A stretch of 64,000 bases of DNA from Flavobacterium sp. NRK1 (GCF_024054175.1 NZ_JAMXLA010000001.1:3254096-3318095); one strand, 5' to 3'; counted from the first letter of the stretch, positions 19,282-28,252 are shown. Notes: a model not told the origin generated them from the letters alone. Made by a program: numbers and translations.

Positions 19282-20118
19282 TTAACCCTCATGAAATACC
19301 AGCAATGGTATTTTAGAGTGATAAGCCATTTTTTTGGTAAGGCTTCTATGAAACAAGCTCTCAAAAAAGCCTCTCTTATGCGTTCTCATAACAAGCATAC
19401 CTACATTTTGGTTCTGGATAAAATCAAGTATAGTCTGTTCAATATGATCACCTGCTATATTAAAAAAATCTATTTTCTCGCTTCGGTAAAATATTTTCCA
19501 TTCATTTATTCTTTCTTCAATATCTTCCGGATCATCATCATTTTTAATATACAGGCATAATACTGATGCTTCAAATTTCCTGGCAATTTCAAGGGTCTGA
19601 GCTAAAGCATCGTTATCTTTATCTTTATATTGTGTGGTAAAAGCTATGCTTTTTATAGGATGATATTCTGCTTCGGCAGGAATACCCAATACAGGAACTT
19701 TAGCATTTGCTATTACTGAAGCGGTAGATGAACCTAAAAAAGTTTCTTTTAACCCACTGGCTCCTTTTGTACCCATCACGATAAGATCTATGCCTTCATC
19801 AGCGCAAACCTTATTTATATTGTAAATGAGATCTCCATATAGCAAAATATTACGCATTCTCACATGGCCAAGATTTTTTCTCTCTGCAAGTTTATGCAAT
19901 TCCGGAAGTTGTTCCCTGAAACTTTCAAACTGATTCATTTCTACAATATCAAAAATTTCTTTGGTAGATTCCGGTAATGGCGGAGTTTCAACTATAGGAA
20001 GATCATATACGTGAAGTACCACCAATTCTGCACCGAAGGAATCTGCAAAACGAAGTGCGTATATAAATGCAGTGTTTGCTGCCTCAGAAAAATCAGTCGG
20101 GAAAAGTATTTGTTTCAT
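19282..20118 (-). CDS. Universal stress protein, tandem UspA domains
   Basis: A 278-residue cytosolic protein with two UspA domains in tandem. The first begins KQILFPTDFSEAANTAFIYAL and ends with the ATP-binding loop VMGTKGASGLKETFLGSS, and the second (from about residue 150) has a weaker loop RTHKRGFFESLFHRS. The first domain keeps the G-x2-G-x9-G[S/T] type nucleotide motif, so nucleotide binding is likely there. Such proteins mediate stress survival; no specific partner is visible. Confidence 0.9.
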   Translation of the reverse strand: MKQILFPTDFSEAANTAFIYALRFADSFGAELVVLHVYDLPIVETPPLPESTKEIFDIVEMNQFESFREQLPELHKLAERKNLGHVRMRNILLYGDLIYNINKVCADEGIDLIVMGTKGASGLKETFLGSSTASVIANAKVPVLGIPAEAEYHPIKSIAFTTQYKDKDNDALAQTLEIARKFEASVLCLYIKNDDDPEDIEERINEWKIFYRSEKIDFFNIAGDHIEQTILDFIQNQNVGMLVMRTHKRGFFESLFHRSLTKKMAYHSKIPLLVFHEG

Positions 20119-20208
20119 ATTAGTTGTATTGATATACTGTAAAGTTACAAAATTTACACTCCTAATTTAGGATAATTATTACCCTTGTTTGTAAGGTTTT
20201 TGTTAAAA

Positions 20209-20233
20209 AAAAGCCGGCTTAATGCCGGCTTTT
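20209..20233 (-). terminator. Terminator of the 549-residue lipoprotein gene
   Basis: Stem GCCGGC/GCCGGC extended by A/T pairs around a 5-nt loop, ending in a T8 run on the minus strand, 23 bp past the stop at 20256. Confidence 0.88.
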
Positions 20234-20255
20234 AAATATTATTTACTGATTTTAC

Positions 20256-21905
20256 TTAATTCAGTTTATTAAATGTATCTGTATATGTACCGGAAATAGT
20301 TACATTACTTCCTTTAATTACACTTCCATATATAGTGATTGATGAACCTGAACCAACAAACTCTATAGTTGAATTACTATTTAATATTAGATTACCATAT
20401 ATAACAACACTACCTTCTACCCTGAAAACAGCATTACTGTTTACACTAAGAGATAACCATGGGTTATTTGCCTGACCCTGAGATAAAGATCCTTTCATAT
20501 AAAAAGTACCATTGCTGTTTACATTTAAGGATTGAGATACTGATAATGAGCCACAAAAAGTAAGGCTTGCATTAGAGTTTACATTAATTCCGTAAAGTGA
20601 AGCAGACCCTTGATATTCTTTAGTCTGGTTAGAATTCACATTAAGCCAAACTGATTCGTTATAAGTTGGAAAACTTGTACAATTTACAGTTTGTGAAACT
20701 GGCAAAATATGTGCTATTTTAAGTCCTCCGTTACCCATTGCAGCAAAAATATAATTGTCTTTACTTACTACATAGTTACAAGATCCGTTTAAATTTAAGT
20801 ATCCTAAAGCGGAAAGTGTCTGGTTTGTATTTTTATAGATATAAAGACCGGCACCACCATTAGCAACATACACTTTGTCACTATTCACCGAAACTGCATT
20901 TGTGGTAATGTCTGAAGCATTCACCCCACCTACAGATGCCGGCACTGCAATAGTTTGTGTTTTACTACCTGAATTAAGATTATAAACTCCTAAGCCATTA
21001 TATCCTTCAGATACAAGTAATGAATTATTCCCAAGAAAATCTATTGTTCTTTTAGCTCCCGCAACATCCTGAGAGGTTATAAATGAATTTTGAAGGTTAA
21101 GGTTATTAGCGTTATATACCTTCACTCCCTGAGTTCCGCTTAAAATAACAATTTTATTGCTATTGTATCCAACAGCCCTTAAATCATTAACCGGAATGGT
21201 CATTTCAACCTGATGAGTAGATTTATTAAGCTGTGCAAGAACTCCGTTATCACCTGAAACCGCAAAGTATTTATTACTTGTAGATGTAACAGATGTACCA
21301 ACATTTCCTGTTAAGGTTGTCTGAGTATAATTAGTGCTTAAAAGTCCGTTAGATAAAGTCATTGCAGCTACAAAGGCAGGCGACTGCAATTGAGGATTAG
21401 CATCTACACTAGCAGCACCAGCAATGTATAGTACTCCATTATCATAGTTTACAGCACTAACATCTGTATTAGGTAAAATTGCCTGCACTACTATTTGCGG
21501 TGTTGCAGGGTTAGATATATTAATTACATCTATAGCACCTGAATAAGTTTCTCCCTGTGTATTGTATGAAACATACGCATAATTACCATTAATAGCTACA
21601 TGAGTAGCTTTAAGAGTCAATCCTCCATAAACCGGTGGTGCTACTTCCGCTACCAATTCTAAAGGAAAACTCCCCGCTGTAGGTTCTCCGCCCCTGCCAT
21701 CAATCATACCTACCTGAGCGATATCTAAAACTCCTGAATTATCAAAACTAATTCTGTCATTTAAAGATTGAGAATCTGTATTTAAAATAATTTTTTCCTG
21801 TGAATTATTATTATTCACACCATCATCATCGTTATTACAGGAAACTACTAAAAAAATTCCTGAGAACATTACACATAAACGTAAAAAGCTAAAATTCTTT
21901 TTCAT
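20256..21905 (-). CDS. Large lipoprotein: LVIVD-type beta-propeller plus NSN-turn beta-solenoid
   Basis: A 549-residue predicted lipoprotein (lipobox-like LVVSC about residue 23, followed by acidic and Asn linkers). Residues about 85-400 hold repeated propeller-like units such as VAINGNYAYVSYN, GAIDVINISNP and YVANGGAGLYIYKN, reminiscent of LVIVD repeats. From about 410 the sequence switches to a repeat with regularly spaced VNSN or LNSN turns (at least six), which reads as a small beta-solenoid. No catalytic motif is visible. It is probably surface-exposed and structural or adhesive; function unknown. It is monocistronic with its own terminator. Confidence 0.7.
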   Translation of the reverse strand: MKKNFSFLRLCVMFSGIFLVVSCNNDDDGVNNNNSQEKIILNTDSQSLNDRISFDNSGVLDIAQVGMIDGRGGEPTAGSFPLELVAEVAPPVYGGLTLKATHVAINGNYAYVSYNTQGETYSGAIDVINISNPATPQIVVQAILPNTDVSAVNYDNGVLYIAGAASVDANPQLQSPAFVAAMTLSNGLLSTNYTQTTLTGNVGTSVTSTSNKYFAVSGDNGVLAQLNKSTHQVEMTIPVNDLRAVGYNSNKIVILSGTQGVKVYNANNLNLQNSFITSQDVAGAKRTIDFLGNNSLLVSEGYNGLGVYNLNSGSKTQTIAVPASVGGVNASDITTNAVSVNSDKVYVANGGAGLYIYKNTNQTLSALGYLNLNGSCNYVVSKDNYIFAAMGNGGLKIAHILPVSQTVNCTSFPTYNESVWLNVNSNQTKEYQGSASLYGINVNSNASLTFCGSLSVSQSLNVNSNGTFYMKGSLSQGQANNPWLSLSVNSNAVFRVEGSVVIYGNLILNSNSTIEFVGSGSSITIYGSVIKGSNVTISGTYTDTFNKLN

Positions 21906-22046
21906 TTAAATTAATATGGTTTAGTTTTTATACTATAATTATACAGCAAAAGTAAAATATAACAAATATTAAATAGTTAATGTTTAGCTAATTGACCATT
22001 TTGTTGCGACGAATGGCAAGATTTTTAAGTTATATGTTATAATACT

Positions 22047-22054
22047 TATCTTTG
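22047..22054 (+). promoter_or_regulatory. Candidate -7 box of mnmE that decides its start
   Basis: TATCTTTG fits TAnnTTTG. Transcription would then begin about 5-8 bases downstream, after the first possible ATG at 22056, so the second ATG at 22071 is the likely start. No strong -33 box was found. Confidence 0.5.
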
Positions 22055-22070
22055 CATGAAATATTTCACT

Positions 22071-23468
22071 ATGATATCAGAAGATACAATAGTAGCACTT
22101 GCAACACCATCAGGATCAGGAGCAATAGCAATTATAAGAATATCAGGCAACGATGCCATAAATATAGCTTCACAGGTTTTTGCTTCCATTAGCGGTAAAG
22201 ATATTACACGCCAAAAAACACATACTATACACTTAGGACATATTATAGATGACAACAAAACCTATGATCAGGTTTTATTATCGTTATTCAAAGGCACAAA
22301 TTCATACACAGGAGAAAATACTGTAGAAATTTCATGCCATGGTTCAACTTATATACAGCAGCAAATTATTCAGCTTTTACTTAGGAAAGGTTGTAGAATG
22401 GCCAATCCGGGCGAATTTACACTACGTGCCTTTTTAAATGGAAAATTAGACCTTTCCCAAGCTGAAGCAGTAGCAGATCTTATTGCTTCAGATAATGAAG
22501 CTTCACACCAAATTGCAATGCAACAAATGCGTGGTGGGTTTTCAAATGAAATTGCTAAGCTGCGTGAAGAACTGCTAAACTTCGCTTCGCTAATTGAACT
22601 TGAACTCGATTTTGCCGAAGAAGATGTTGAATTTGCAGATCGCTCACAGTTTACCGATTTGCTTGACAGAATAAATTTTGTACTGAAACGTCTAATAGAT
22701 TCATTTGCTGTTGGGAATGTTATTAAAAATGGTATACCTGTAGCTATTGTTGGTGAACCTAACGTTGGTAAATCTACATTACTTAATGCTTTACTCAATG
22801 AAGAGCGTGCAATAGTATCAGATATTGCAGGTACAACACGTGATACTATTGAAGACGAACTTGTTATAAACGGAATTGGATTTAGGTTTATAGATACAGC
22901 GGGAATTCGTGAAACTCAGGATGTTGTTGAAAGTATTGGAATAAAAAAAACTTTTGAAAAAATAGAACAGGCACAGGTTGTAATTTATCTTGTAGATAGT
23001 TTTCATCTTATGAATGACAGGTCTGAATTGGATCACCTGAAAATTGAAGTTGAAAAAGTAAAAAATCAGTTTCCTTTAAAACCTCTAATAATAATCGGTA
23101 ACAAAGCTGACAGACTTAACCAATCACAAAAATCCGATATCTTAAAAGAGATTCCTGAATTATTGCTGGTCTCAGCAAAAGAAAATATAAATATTGAAAC
23201 CCTTAAAGATAAACTGATTTCATTTGTTAATACCGGAGCATTGAGAAACAATGAAACAATAGTAACTAATACACGTCATTACTCTTCATTACTTAAAGCA
23301 TTAGAGGAAATACAAAAAGTGCAATTTGGTCTGCAATCCGGAATTCCTGCCGATCTTATTGCTATTGATATACGACAAGCTTTATATTATTTCGGAGAGA
23401 TCACAGGACAGGTCACTAACGATGAGCTTTTAGGTAATATTTTTGCTAATTTTTGCATCGGTAAATAG
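22071..23468 (+). CDS. mnmE: tRNA uridine-5-carboxymethylaminomethyl GTPase MnmE
   Basis: A GTPase that acts with MnmG on the wobble uridine of tRNA. The family start DTIVALATPSGSGAIAIIR follows the chosen ATG (465 residues); the upstream ATG at 22056 overlaps a promoter box. The central G domain has GEPNVGKSTLLNALL, DTAGIR and NKAD, and the carboxyl end is the invariant FCIGK, whose Cys is functionally important. The 3' end of this gene is an integration site for genomic islands in other bacteria, and a decayed element begins right behind it here. The gene itself is intact. Confidence 0.97.
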   Translation: MISEDTIVALATPSGSGAIAIIRISGNDAINIASQVFASISGKDITRQKTHTIHLGHIIDDNKTYDQVLLSLFKGTNSYTGENTVEISCHGSTYIQQQIIQLLLRKGCRMANPGEFTLRAFLNGKLDLSQAEAVADLIASDNEASHQIAMQQMRGGFSNEIAKLREELLNFASLIELELDFAEEDVEFADRSQFTDLLDRINFVLKRLIDSFAVGNVIKNGIPVAIVGEPNVGKSTLLNALLNEERAIVSDIAGTTRDTIEDELVINGIGFRFIDTAGIRETQDVVESIGIKKTFEKIEQAQVVIYLVDSFHLMNDRSELDHLKIEVEKVKNQFPLKPLIIIGNKADRLNQSQKSDILKEIPELLLVSAKENINIETLKDKLISFVNTGALRNNETIVTNTRHYSSLLKALEEIQKVQFGLQSGIPADLIAIDIRQALYYFGEITGQVTNDELLGNIFANFCIGK

Positions 23469-23675
23469 CAGGCACAAAACATCGCAAGACAACACAAACA
23501 AAACCAGTTAAATTGTTATAAAACAGCAATTTAACTGGTTTTTCATTTTTAGCCACTTTATCTTTATTTGGTGATGTTTGGCTCAAATTTGTACCCCATT
23601 TGTACCTCGTCCTAAAAGTTGTCCTTCGGGACCTTTTTTGGCGAAATAATGGCACACAGAGACACACTTAGGCAC
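23445..23675 (+). repeat. Element end, copy A: mnmE 3' end, terminator and leader
   Basis: Reference copy of a composite repeat: the last codons of mnmE (23445-23468), the terminator at 23500-23542, and about 130 bp leading to the excisionase-like gene. Bases about 23445-23580 recur at 50063-50181 and about 23571-23675 recur at 55022-55126, each roughly 80 percent alike by eye. It is interpreted as the left end of an integrated element containing an att site. Confidence 0.7.
23500..23542 (+). terminator. Terminator of mnmE
   Basis: Sixteen-bp perfect inverted repeat (AAAACCAGTTAAATTG and its complement) around an 11-nt loop, ending in a T run. Its degenerate twin is present in copy B near 50.11 kb. 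Confidence 0.9.
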
Positions 23676-23699
23676 AGGGAGGCACAAAATATTGGGAGA

Positions 23700-24263
23700 A
23701 TGAGCACCAACATCAGGATTAAGAAAATCTGTGAGTTCTGTCTGCAGGAATTCACGGCTAAAAAAACAACGACGAAATACTGTTCCCATAAGTGCAACAG
23801 TAAGGCCTACAAAGCCGCACAGCGACAGGAAAAAATAGACAAAACCAATGCGTAGACCAGCCGCTTGTTAAGTAGCGATTTGGAGAAAATTACCCAGCGG
23901 GAATTCCTTAGCATTACCCAGGCAGGAAGAATCTTCGGAATCAGCAGAAGGACAATTTACCGGTTAATTGACCGGGGACATCTCAACATTGCCAAGTTCG
24001 GAACCCGAACCGTGCTTAGAAAATGCGATATGGAAGCTTTTTTTGCCGTACCCATCATTCCGCAAAAACTGGAACCGGTTCAGGCTTTTCCGGGTATCGA
24101 GCACTGCTATACTATAAGTCAGGTACAAGCCGAATTTAACGTGTCCCCTGCGGCACTGTACCATCTGTTGCACCGCCATGGAATCGTAAAGTACTGCATA
24201 GGTAAGTTTACCTATGTTCCCAAAGCTGAACTTGATGTTATATTTAATGCAGTAGCGCTATGA
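23700..24263 (+). pseudogene. Excisionase-like zinc-ribbon/HTH gene split by in-frame amber codon
   Basis: Two open stretches in the same frame, 23700-23852 and 23856-24263, are separated only by a TAG at 23853-23855. The first (start MSTNIRIKKICEFC) carries a C-x2-C...C-x3-C zinc-ribbon pattern, and the second has two helix-turn-helix units (ITQAGRIFGISRRTIYRLIDRG and a second starting ISQVQAEFNVSP). In Bacteroidota mobile elements I recall these parts as one protein encoded just before an integrase. A single substitution would explain the break. Readthrough or a downstream start at 23865 could still give a separate HTH protein. Confidence 0.65.
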
Positions 24264-24424
24264 AAAAGACACGTGTAACATTACGAAGCAAAACACTTAG
24301 CGGTGGCAGGAAGTCGCTATATCTTTACTTTTATCCGCCTGTAACCGATCCGGAGACCGAGATCTTGACACGCAGGGAATTCCTGAAACTGTATATCTAT
24401 GAAAAACCGAAAAAGGTGTTGTAA
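24260..24424 (+). pseudogene. Truncated tyrosine recombinase (arm-binding domain stump)
   Basis: A 54-codon frame overlapping the upstream gene by ATGA. It reads MKKTRVTLRSKTLSGGRKSL, then TRREFLKLYIYEKPKK, the amino-terminal arm DNA-binding segment of Bacteroidota element integrases that normally run to about 400 residues. The core-binding and catalytic domains (R...H-x-x-R...Y) are absent in the following 250 bp. This marks the remnant of an integrated element adjacent to its mnmE attachment site. The product is certainly inactive as a recombinase. Confidence 0.75.
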
Positions 24425-24676
24425 AAAGCGTTCCTAAAATTGCAAAAAATAGGCTATTTGCAAGGGTGCCCGAATGTATAATAAGGTATTCAACTCTTTT
24501 ACATTTATACAGCTTTTTTCGCTATGACAGCACACTGTTACTATTCTTATCCGTTTACTTCATTCTGGGCCAAAAAGAAAAAGCTGCTCAAAGATGGAAG
24601 CCCATTGATAGACGTTAGGCTTTTTAGTATCAAGAGTTTCAAAATCCAATTGTAACAGAATAATTTTAAATATTCA

Positions 24677-25630
24677 TTATTTCCATTGTGGGGTATTTAC
24701 AACTATACTGATTGTCACACCATATAATTTCCAGTCTACTGATTTGATCTTCAATACAGCTTCTTCTACTTTCTGCGGTATATTGCCATAATCAGTATTG
24801 GGTACAATAAAGACTTCACAGAAAAAAACCTGCCCATGTTCACGCATGCGCACAGCAACATCTTTTACCCAATTCCACTCTTTCACTAAAATCGTCAATT
24901 TTTCAACCATTTCTTCTTTTTTCCCACTTTTTGTATGTACCGGGTGACGATCCATTAAGTCTAATACAGCCGTACGAAGTTGTGTAAAGCCATCTTTTAC
25001 AACAGAAAATCCAATGAATATAGCCGCCAATGCATCTGCCCACCACCAGCCAATACCGATACCAATTATGCCCGCCATGGCCGCAAAGGCAGTCATATAA
25101 TCGGCTTTTTGGGCATCTGCGTCAGTAAATAGTATTTTATTATGAAGTTCGACTGCAATTGGCAGCTTTTTAAAGCCTAAAATCATAGCAGGTAAAGAAC
25201 TATATATAAGCGCGGCAATCATTACCCACCCCAGCCATATCTGATGATTGTAAACCATAATACTGCCAATGGTTGCATGTTCAGCATCTACAAGGCTTGT
25301 TACAGAATCAGTAATTATATAAATCCCCATCGCAAATAATGCTAATGAGCCGGCTAAAAATGCTATACCAAATACGCGGTGATAACCGTATGGAAAATTA
25401 CTATTTGGTGATCGTGAATAAAAATTTGCGCCTACCAAAAAACTTATACAAGGAACAAGACCAAGAGCATCCTCTAAAGTTGCAGATTTCATGGCATGTG
25501 AAGACCCCATTACAAAATACATAAGTAAAACAACACTCAATAAATAAAGCAATGTTATCCATTCCAGCTTTTTTGCTCTTAAAAAAAGAGGAATAAGATG
25601 CTCCGGAAGTTCAAACTTTTTAATTTCCAT
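24677..25630 (-). CDS. Cation diffusion facilitator (CDF) family transporter
   Basis: A 317-residue inner-membrane protein with six hydrophobic segments and a C-terminal soluble domain (from about residue 225) that has the metallochaperone-like fold order of CDF efflux proteins. Segment 5 is preceded by TDADAQKADYMTAF, placing Asp residues where CDF metal sites usually lie, and SVTSLVDAEHATIG follows segment 3. Zinc, iron or manganese export is plausible; the ion cannot be read from sequence. Its start overlaps the preceding lipoprotein gene by 11 bp, so the two are coupled. Confidence 0.85.
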   Translation of the reverse strand: MEIKKFELPEHLIPLFLRAKKLEWITLLYLLSVVLLMYFVMGSSHAMKSATLEDALGLVPCISFLVGANFYSRSPNSNFPYGYHRVFGIAFLAGSLALFAMGIYIITDSVTSLVDAEHATIGSIMVYNHQIWLGWVMIAALIYSSLPAMILGFKKLPIAVELHNKILFTDADAQKADYMTAFAAMAGIIGIGIGWWWADALAAIFIGFSVVKDGFTQLRTAVLDLMDRHPVHTKSGKKEEMVEKLTILVKEWNWVKDVAVRMREHGQVFFCEVFIVPNTDYGNIPQKVEEAVLKIKSVDWKLYGVTISIVVNTPQWK

Positions 25631-26057
25631 TTTTATTTCTGTAGTTTAAAAGATAAGATTCAAGCTTGTACAAAAGTGCATTTTCACCTTTTGGCACAAG
25701 CATACAATTATCAGTATTGCTATAGGTTGTTGTAACACCGGCTTTCTTCTTCCATATCGTTTTCTTTTTAAAACCGCCAACAATAATGTGTATCTTATAT
25801 TTTTCTAATTCTTTAATTAATGTAGTTTCTGTACCATATACATAATTGACATTAAGATTCTCAGAAATTGCAAATTCATCAATAATGTTAATTTCACTAC
25901 CCGCTGCCTTGCCATTTTTAATAAAAGAAAAAGGAGGATGATGAACATACCCAACAATCAGATTACGTGAACGGGCATTTTCAAGAGAATTATTAGGATC
26001 TTTAGGAATTGAGCACCCAGTTAATGTAAATAAAAAAAGTAAAATAAAAATTTTCAT
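25620..26057 (-). CDS. Short solute-binding (SBP_bac_3-like) lipoprotein
   Basis: A 145-residue predicted lipoprotein (lipobox LTGC, Cys about residue 15). RNLIVGYVHHPPFSF and the AAGSEINIIDEFA segment are the start of an extracellular amino-acid-binding type 3 fold, but family members are about 230-260 residues. Here the second lobe is nearly absent and the sequence passes to a final strand and helix (NTDNCMLVPKGENALLYKLE). It may be an internally shortened but functional single-lobe protein or a decayed one. It is translationally coupled to the CDF transporter, suggesting a role in metal or stress sensing. Confidence 0.6.
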   Translation of the reverse strand: MKIFILLFLFTLTGCSIPKDPNNSLENARSRNLIVGYVHHPPFSFIKNGKAAGSEINIIDEFAISENLNVNYVYGTETTLIKELEKYKIHIIVGGFKKKTIWKKKAGVTTTYSNTDNCMLVPKGENALLYKLESYLLNYRNKNGN

Positions 26058-26215
26058 TTTTTTTGATTTTATATAAAAATAAAGTGTTTAAATACGAAAT
26101 AAATATACTTAACGTAAGTTTAGGATTATTAAGTCTCCTAACAGATTACTACTTGGCAAATTTTAAGTAACGTGGAAACTTCTCGCACCTTACATATAAT
26201 GGTATAACAACAATA

Positions 26216-26689
26216 TTACTTTGTAATTACTGTTATATTTCCGGCAGTTTCTAAAATTACAGCCCTGGTGCCTGAAATATCAGTTATTCCGCTTTTTCTT
26301 AGCGCTTCCTCAAGTTCATCATAGGTTATTCGTTCCTTTATTAATGTATCATCATAAATATTGCCATTATAAGCTAACAGCGCAGGCTTGTTTGTAATAA
26401 GATTATTTACATATTTATATCTGACCGAGAGCCAGGTTATAATATACTGTAATAAAATTAACAGGGCTAATACAAGCAGCCCATCGGCTAATACTACATC
26501 TTTATTAAGAGTAACCGTTGCAAAAGCAGAACCAAGTGCAATAGTTATTATAAAGTCGAAAGCGTTCATTTGCGTAAGGGTTCTTTTACCTGAAATTCTC
26601 AGCATAGCAACAAGTGCAATATACGAGAGAATGGTAATTATAAATGTACGCAACAGACTTTCCCATGTATCAAAGAATATTTTATCCAT
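26216..26689 (-). CDS. DUF421/YetF family membrane protein
   Basis: A 157-residue protein with three hydrophobic helices (about residues 14-33, 42-60, 67-88) containing RISGKRTLTQMNAFDFIITIALGS, the DUF421 signature, and a C-terminal soluble YetF domain ending in DISGTRAVILETAGNITVI. Function is unknown; homologues occur in stress and spore-related loci. It is transcribed alone and divergent from the DUF892 gene. Confidence 0.88.
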   Translation of the reverse strand: MDKIFFDTWESLLRTFIITILSYIALVAMLRISGKRTLTQMNAFDFIITIALGSAFATVTLNKDVVLADGLLVLALLILLQYIITWLSVRYKYVNNLITNKPALLAYNGNIYDDTLIKERITYDELEEALRKSGITDISGTRAVILETAGNITVITK

Positions 26690-27015
26690 ACTATATTTTT
26701 AAGTCTAAAAAAAGCGTATTCTAAGCTTCATTCCATTTAAGATACATACCTAGAATAACACAAATATTTCAAATCATAATATAATAGATATACTACTGTT
26801 TGTTAAATAATTCAAGTTAAACTTAGTCTAAATTTACAGTACCTCCATGTAACAATAATGCATAATCATGTAAATAGGAAAACTATATTATTACGATATT
26901 ACATCTATAATAGCAGCGTGTTAAATGCTCTTGCCATACATAAAAAAGCAATTTAAAAACATGGTAGGAATAACCACTGTATAATTATTTGTAAAACAAC
27001 TAAATTTATAGAATT
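26690..27015. other. Divergent intergenic region, 326 bp
   Basis: AT-rich spacer between the DUF421 gene and the ferritin-like gene. No open frame and no convincing promoter box were found. It probably holds both promoters. Confidence 0.4.
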
Positions 27016-27612
27016 ATGAAAAACACACCAACAAATTCTGTTTCAGAAGGAAGAGGCGCGCGCAAGGTCGCACCTAAATCAAGTGCTGCAGAAGGCCTAA
27101 GAGAATTATTTGTAGATGAACTCAAAGATATTATTTATGCAGAACGTGCTTTGGTAAAAACATTACCAAAGATGGCAAATAATGCCAGTGATACAAATCT
27201 AAAATCTTCCATAAATGAGCATGTTGCAGTAACTGAAGGTCAGGTTGAAAGACTGGTACAGGTATTTCAGATTTTAGGAGAATCTGACAGAGGTAAAAAA
27301 TGCGACGCGATGGAAGGACTTATTAAAGAAGGTGAAAGCATTCTCGAAGAAACAGAACCAGGACCAGTTCGTGATGCAGGTATAATATCTGCTTCGCAAA
27401 AAATAGAGCATTACGAAATTGCCTCTTACGGAACTCTTGTTGCTTTCGCTAAAATTTTAGGTGAAGATGAAGTGGCATCATTACTGGAAGAAACTCTGGC
27501 AGAAGAAAAAGATGCAGATGTTAAACTTACAGATGCGGCATACAATAGTATAAATCTTGATGCCGCCGGCGAGGAAGCAGAAAATACCGCAGCCGAAGAA
27601 GAGGAACTGTAA
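27016..27612 (+). CDS. Ferritin-like DUF892 protein (YciE/YciF family)
   Basis: A 198-residue cytosolic four-helix protein. After a basic, low-complexity leader (residues 1-27), LRELFVDELKDIIYAERALVKTLPKM begins the DUF892 domain, and IEHYEIASYGTLVAFAKILGE carries the paired Glu/His pattern of a di-metal ferritin-like site. The tail is very acidic. YciE/YciF homologues are induced by osmotic and general stress, in keeping with this neighbourhood. It is followed by a terminator before the flavodoxin-fold reductase gene. Confidence 0.88.
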   Translation: MKNTPTNSVSEGRGARKVAPKSSAAEGLRELFVDELKDIIYAERALVKTLPKMANNASDTNLKSSINEHVAVTEGQVERLVQVFQILGESDRGKKCDAMEGLIKEGESILEETEPGPVRDAGIISASQKIEHYEIASYGTLVAFAKILGEDEVASLLEETLAEEKDADVKLTDAAYNSINLDAAGEEAENTAAEEEEL

Positions 27613-27625
27613 GCAAATTTTAATC

Positions 27626-27658
27626 ACTGTCTCCATTGAAATGGGGACAGTTTTTTTT
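27626..27658 (+). terminator. Terminator of the DUF892 gene
   Basis: Stem CACTGTCTCCATT / AATGGGGACAG with a GA-type loop and T8. It lies directly before the next plus-strand gene, so it may attenuate readthrough. Confidence 0.8.
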
Positions 27659-27667
27659 AAAACTAAT

Positions 27668-28252
27668 ATGAAAGCAGTTATTTTACTAGGAACACTTAAA
27701 GAAAAAGGAATTTCAAATACCCAGACACTCACCGAGTTTGCAGTAAGTTACCTTGAAAAAAGCAACATCAGCTGCGAAGTTATTAAGCTTGCTGAACATA
27801 AGATAATAAGGGGAACTTACATACAAGCTGAAGTACCGGATGATTTTCCTGCAATCTATGAAAAAATTAGAGCAGCAGATATACTAATTTTTGCTACTCC
27901 AATATGGTGGAACAATCATTCCTCTGAAATTCAGCGTGTAATAGAACGGCTGGACGAAGTATTTGATATAATAAATGAAGGAAAAGCTTCACCACTGGAT
28001 GGAAAGCTGGGTGGAATGATAATAACCGGAGATTCTGACGGTGCTGAACACGTTACAGGAAATATAGCAAATTTTTTCTGCAGCATAGGAATTTCTATTC
28101 CGGCGTATGCAACCCTAGGTGTAATTTGGGAAGGACACGCAAAGAAGAAGAAACAGAAAAAGGAAGATATTTTGGAATATTACGCAAAAAAATATGCTAA
28201 AGATGCAGAAGCTATGGCAAAATCTTTCGCACAACTCGGAAAAAATAATTAA
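27668..28252 (+). CDS. NAD(P)H-dependent FMN reductase / flavodoxin-fold oxidoreductase
   Basis: A 194-residue flavodoxin-like protein from the ATG at 27668 (MKAVILLGTLKEKGISNTQT); frames opening upstream run through the terminator and are unlikely. The N-terminal P-loop-like GTLKEKGISNT, the central ILIFATPIWWNNHSSEIQ and GGMIITGDSDGAEHV form the FMN site. It ends in a basic helical tail. The likely role is quinone or xenobiotic reduction. It follows the DUF892 stress gene on the same strand. Confidence 0.82.
   Translation: MKAVILLGTLKEKGISNTQTLTEFAVSYLEKSNISCEVIKLAEHKIIRGTYIQAEVPDDFPAIYEKIRAADILIFATPIWWNNHSSEIQRVIERLDEVFDIINEGKASPLDGKLGGMIITGDSDGAEHVTGNIANFFCSIGISIPAYATLGVIWEGHAKKKKQKKEDILEYYAKKYAKDAEAMAKSFAQLGKNN

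Noticed and set aside
22370..22798. 142-codon minus-strand frame inside mnmE
   Set aside because: Ser-rich antisense shadow of a highly conserved gene.
24523..24654. 43-codon frame (MTAHCYYSYPFTSFWAKKKK...) after the integrase stump
   Set aside because: Too short and unrecognised; may be debris of the element.
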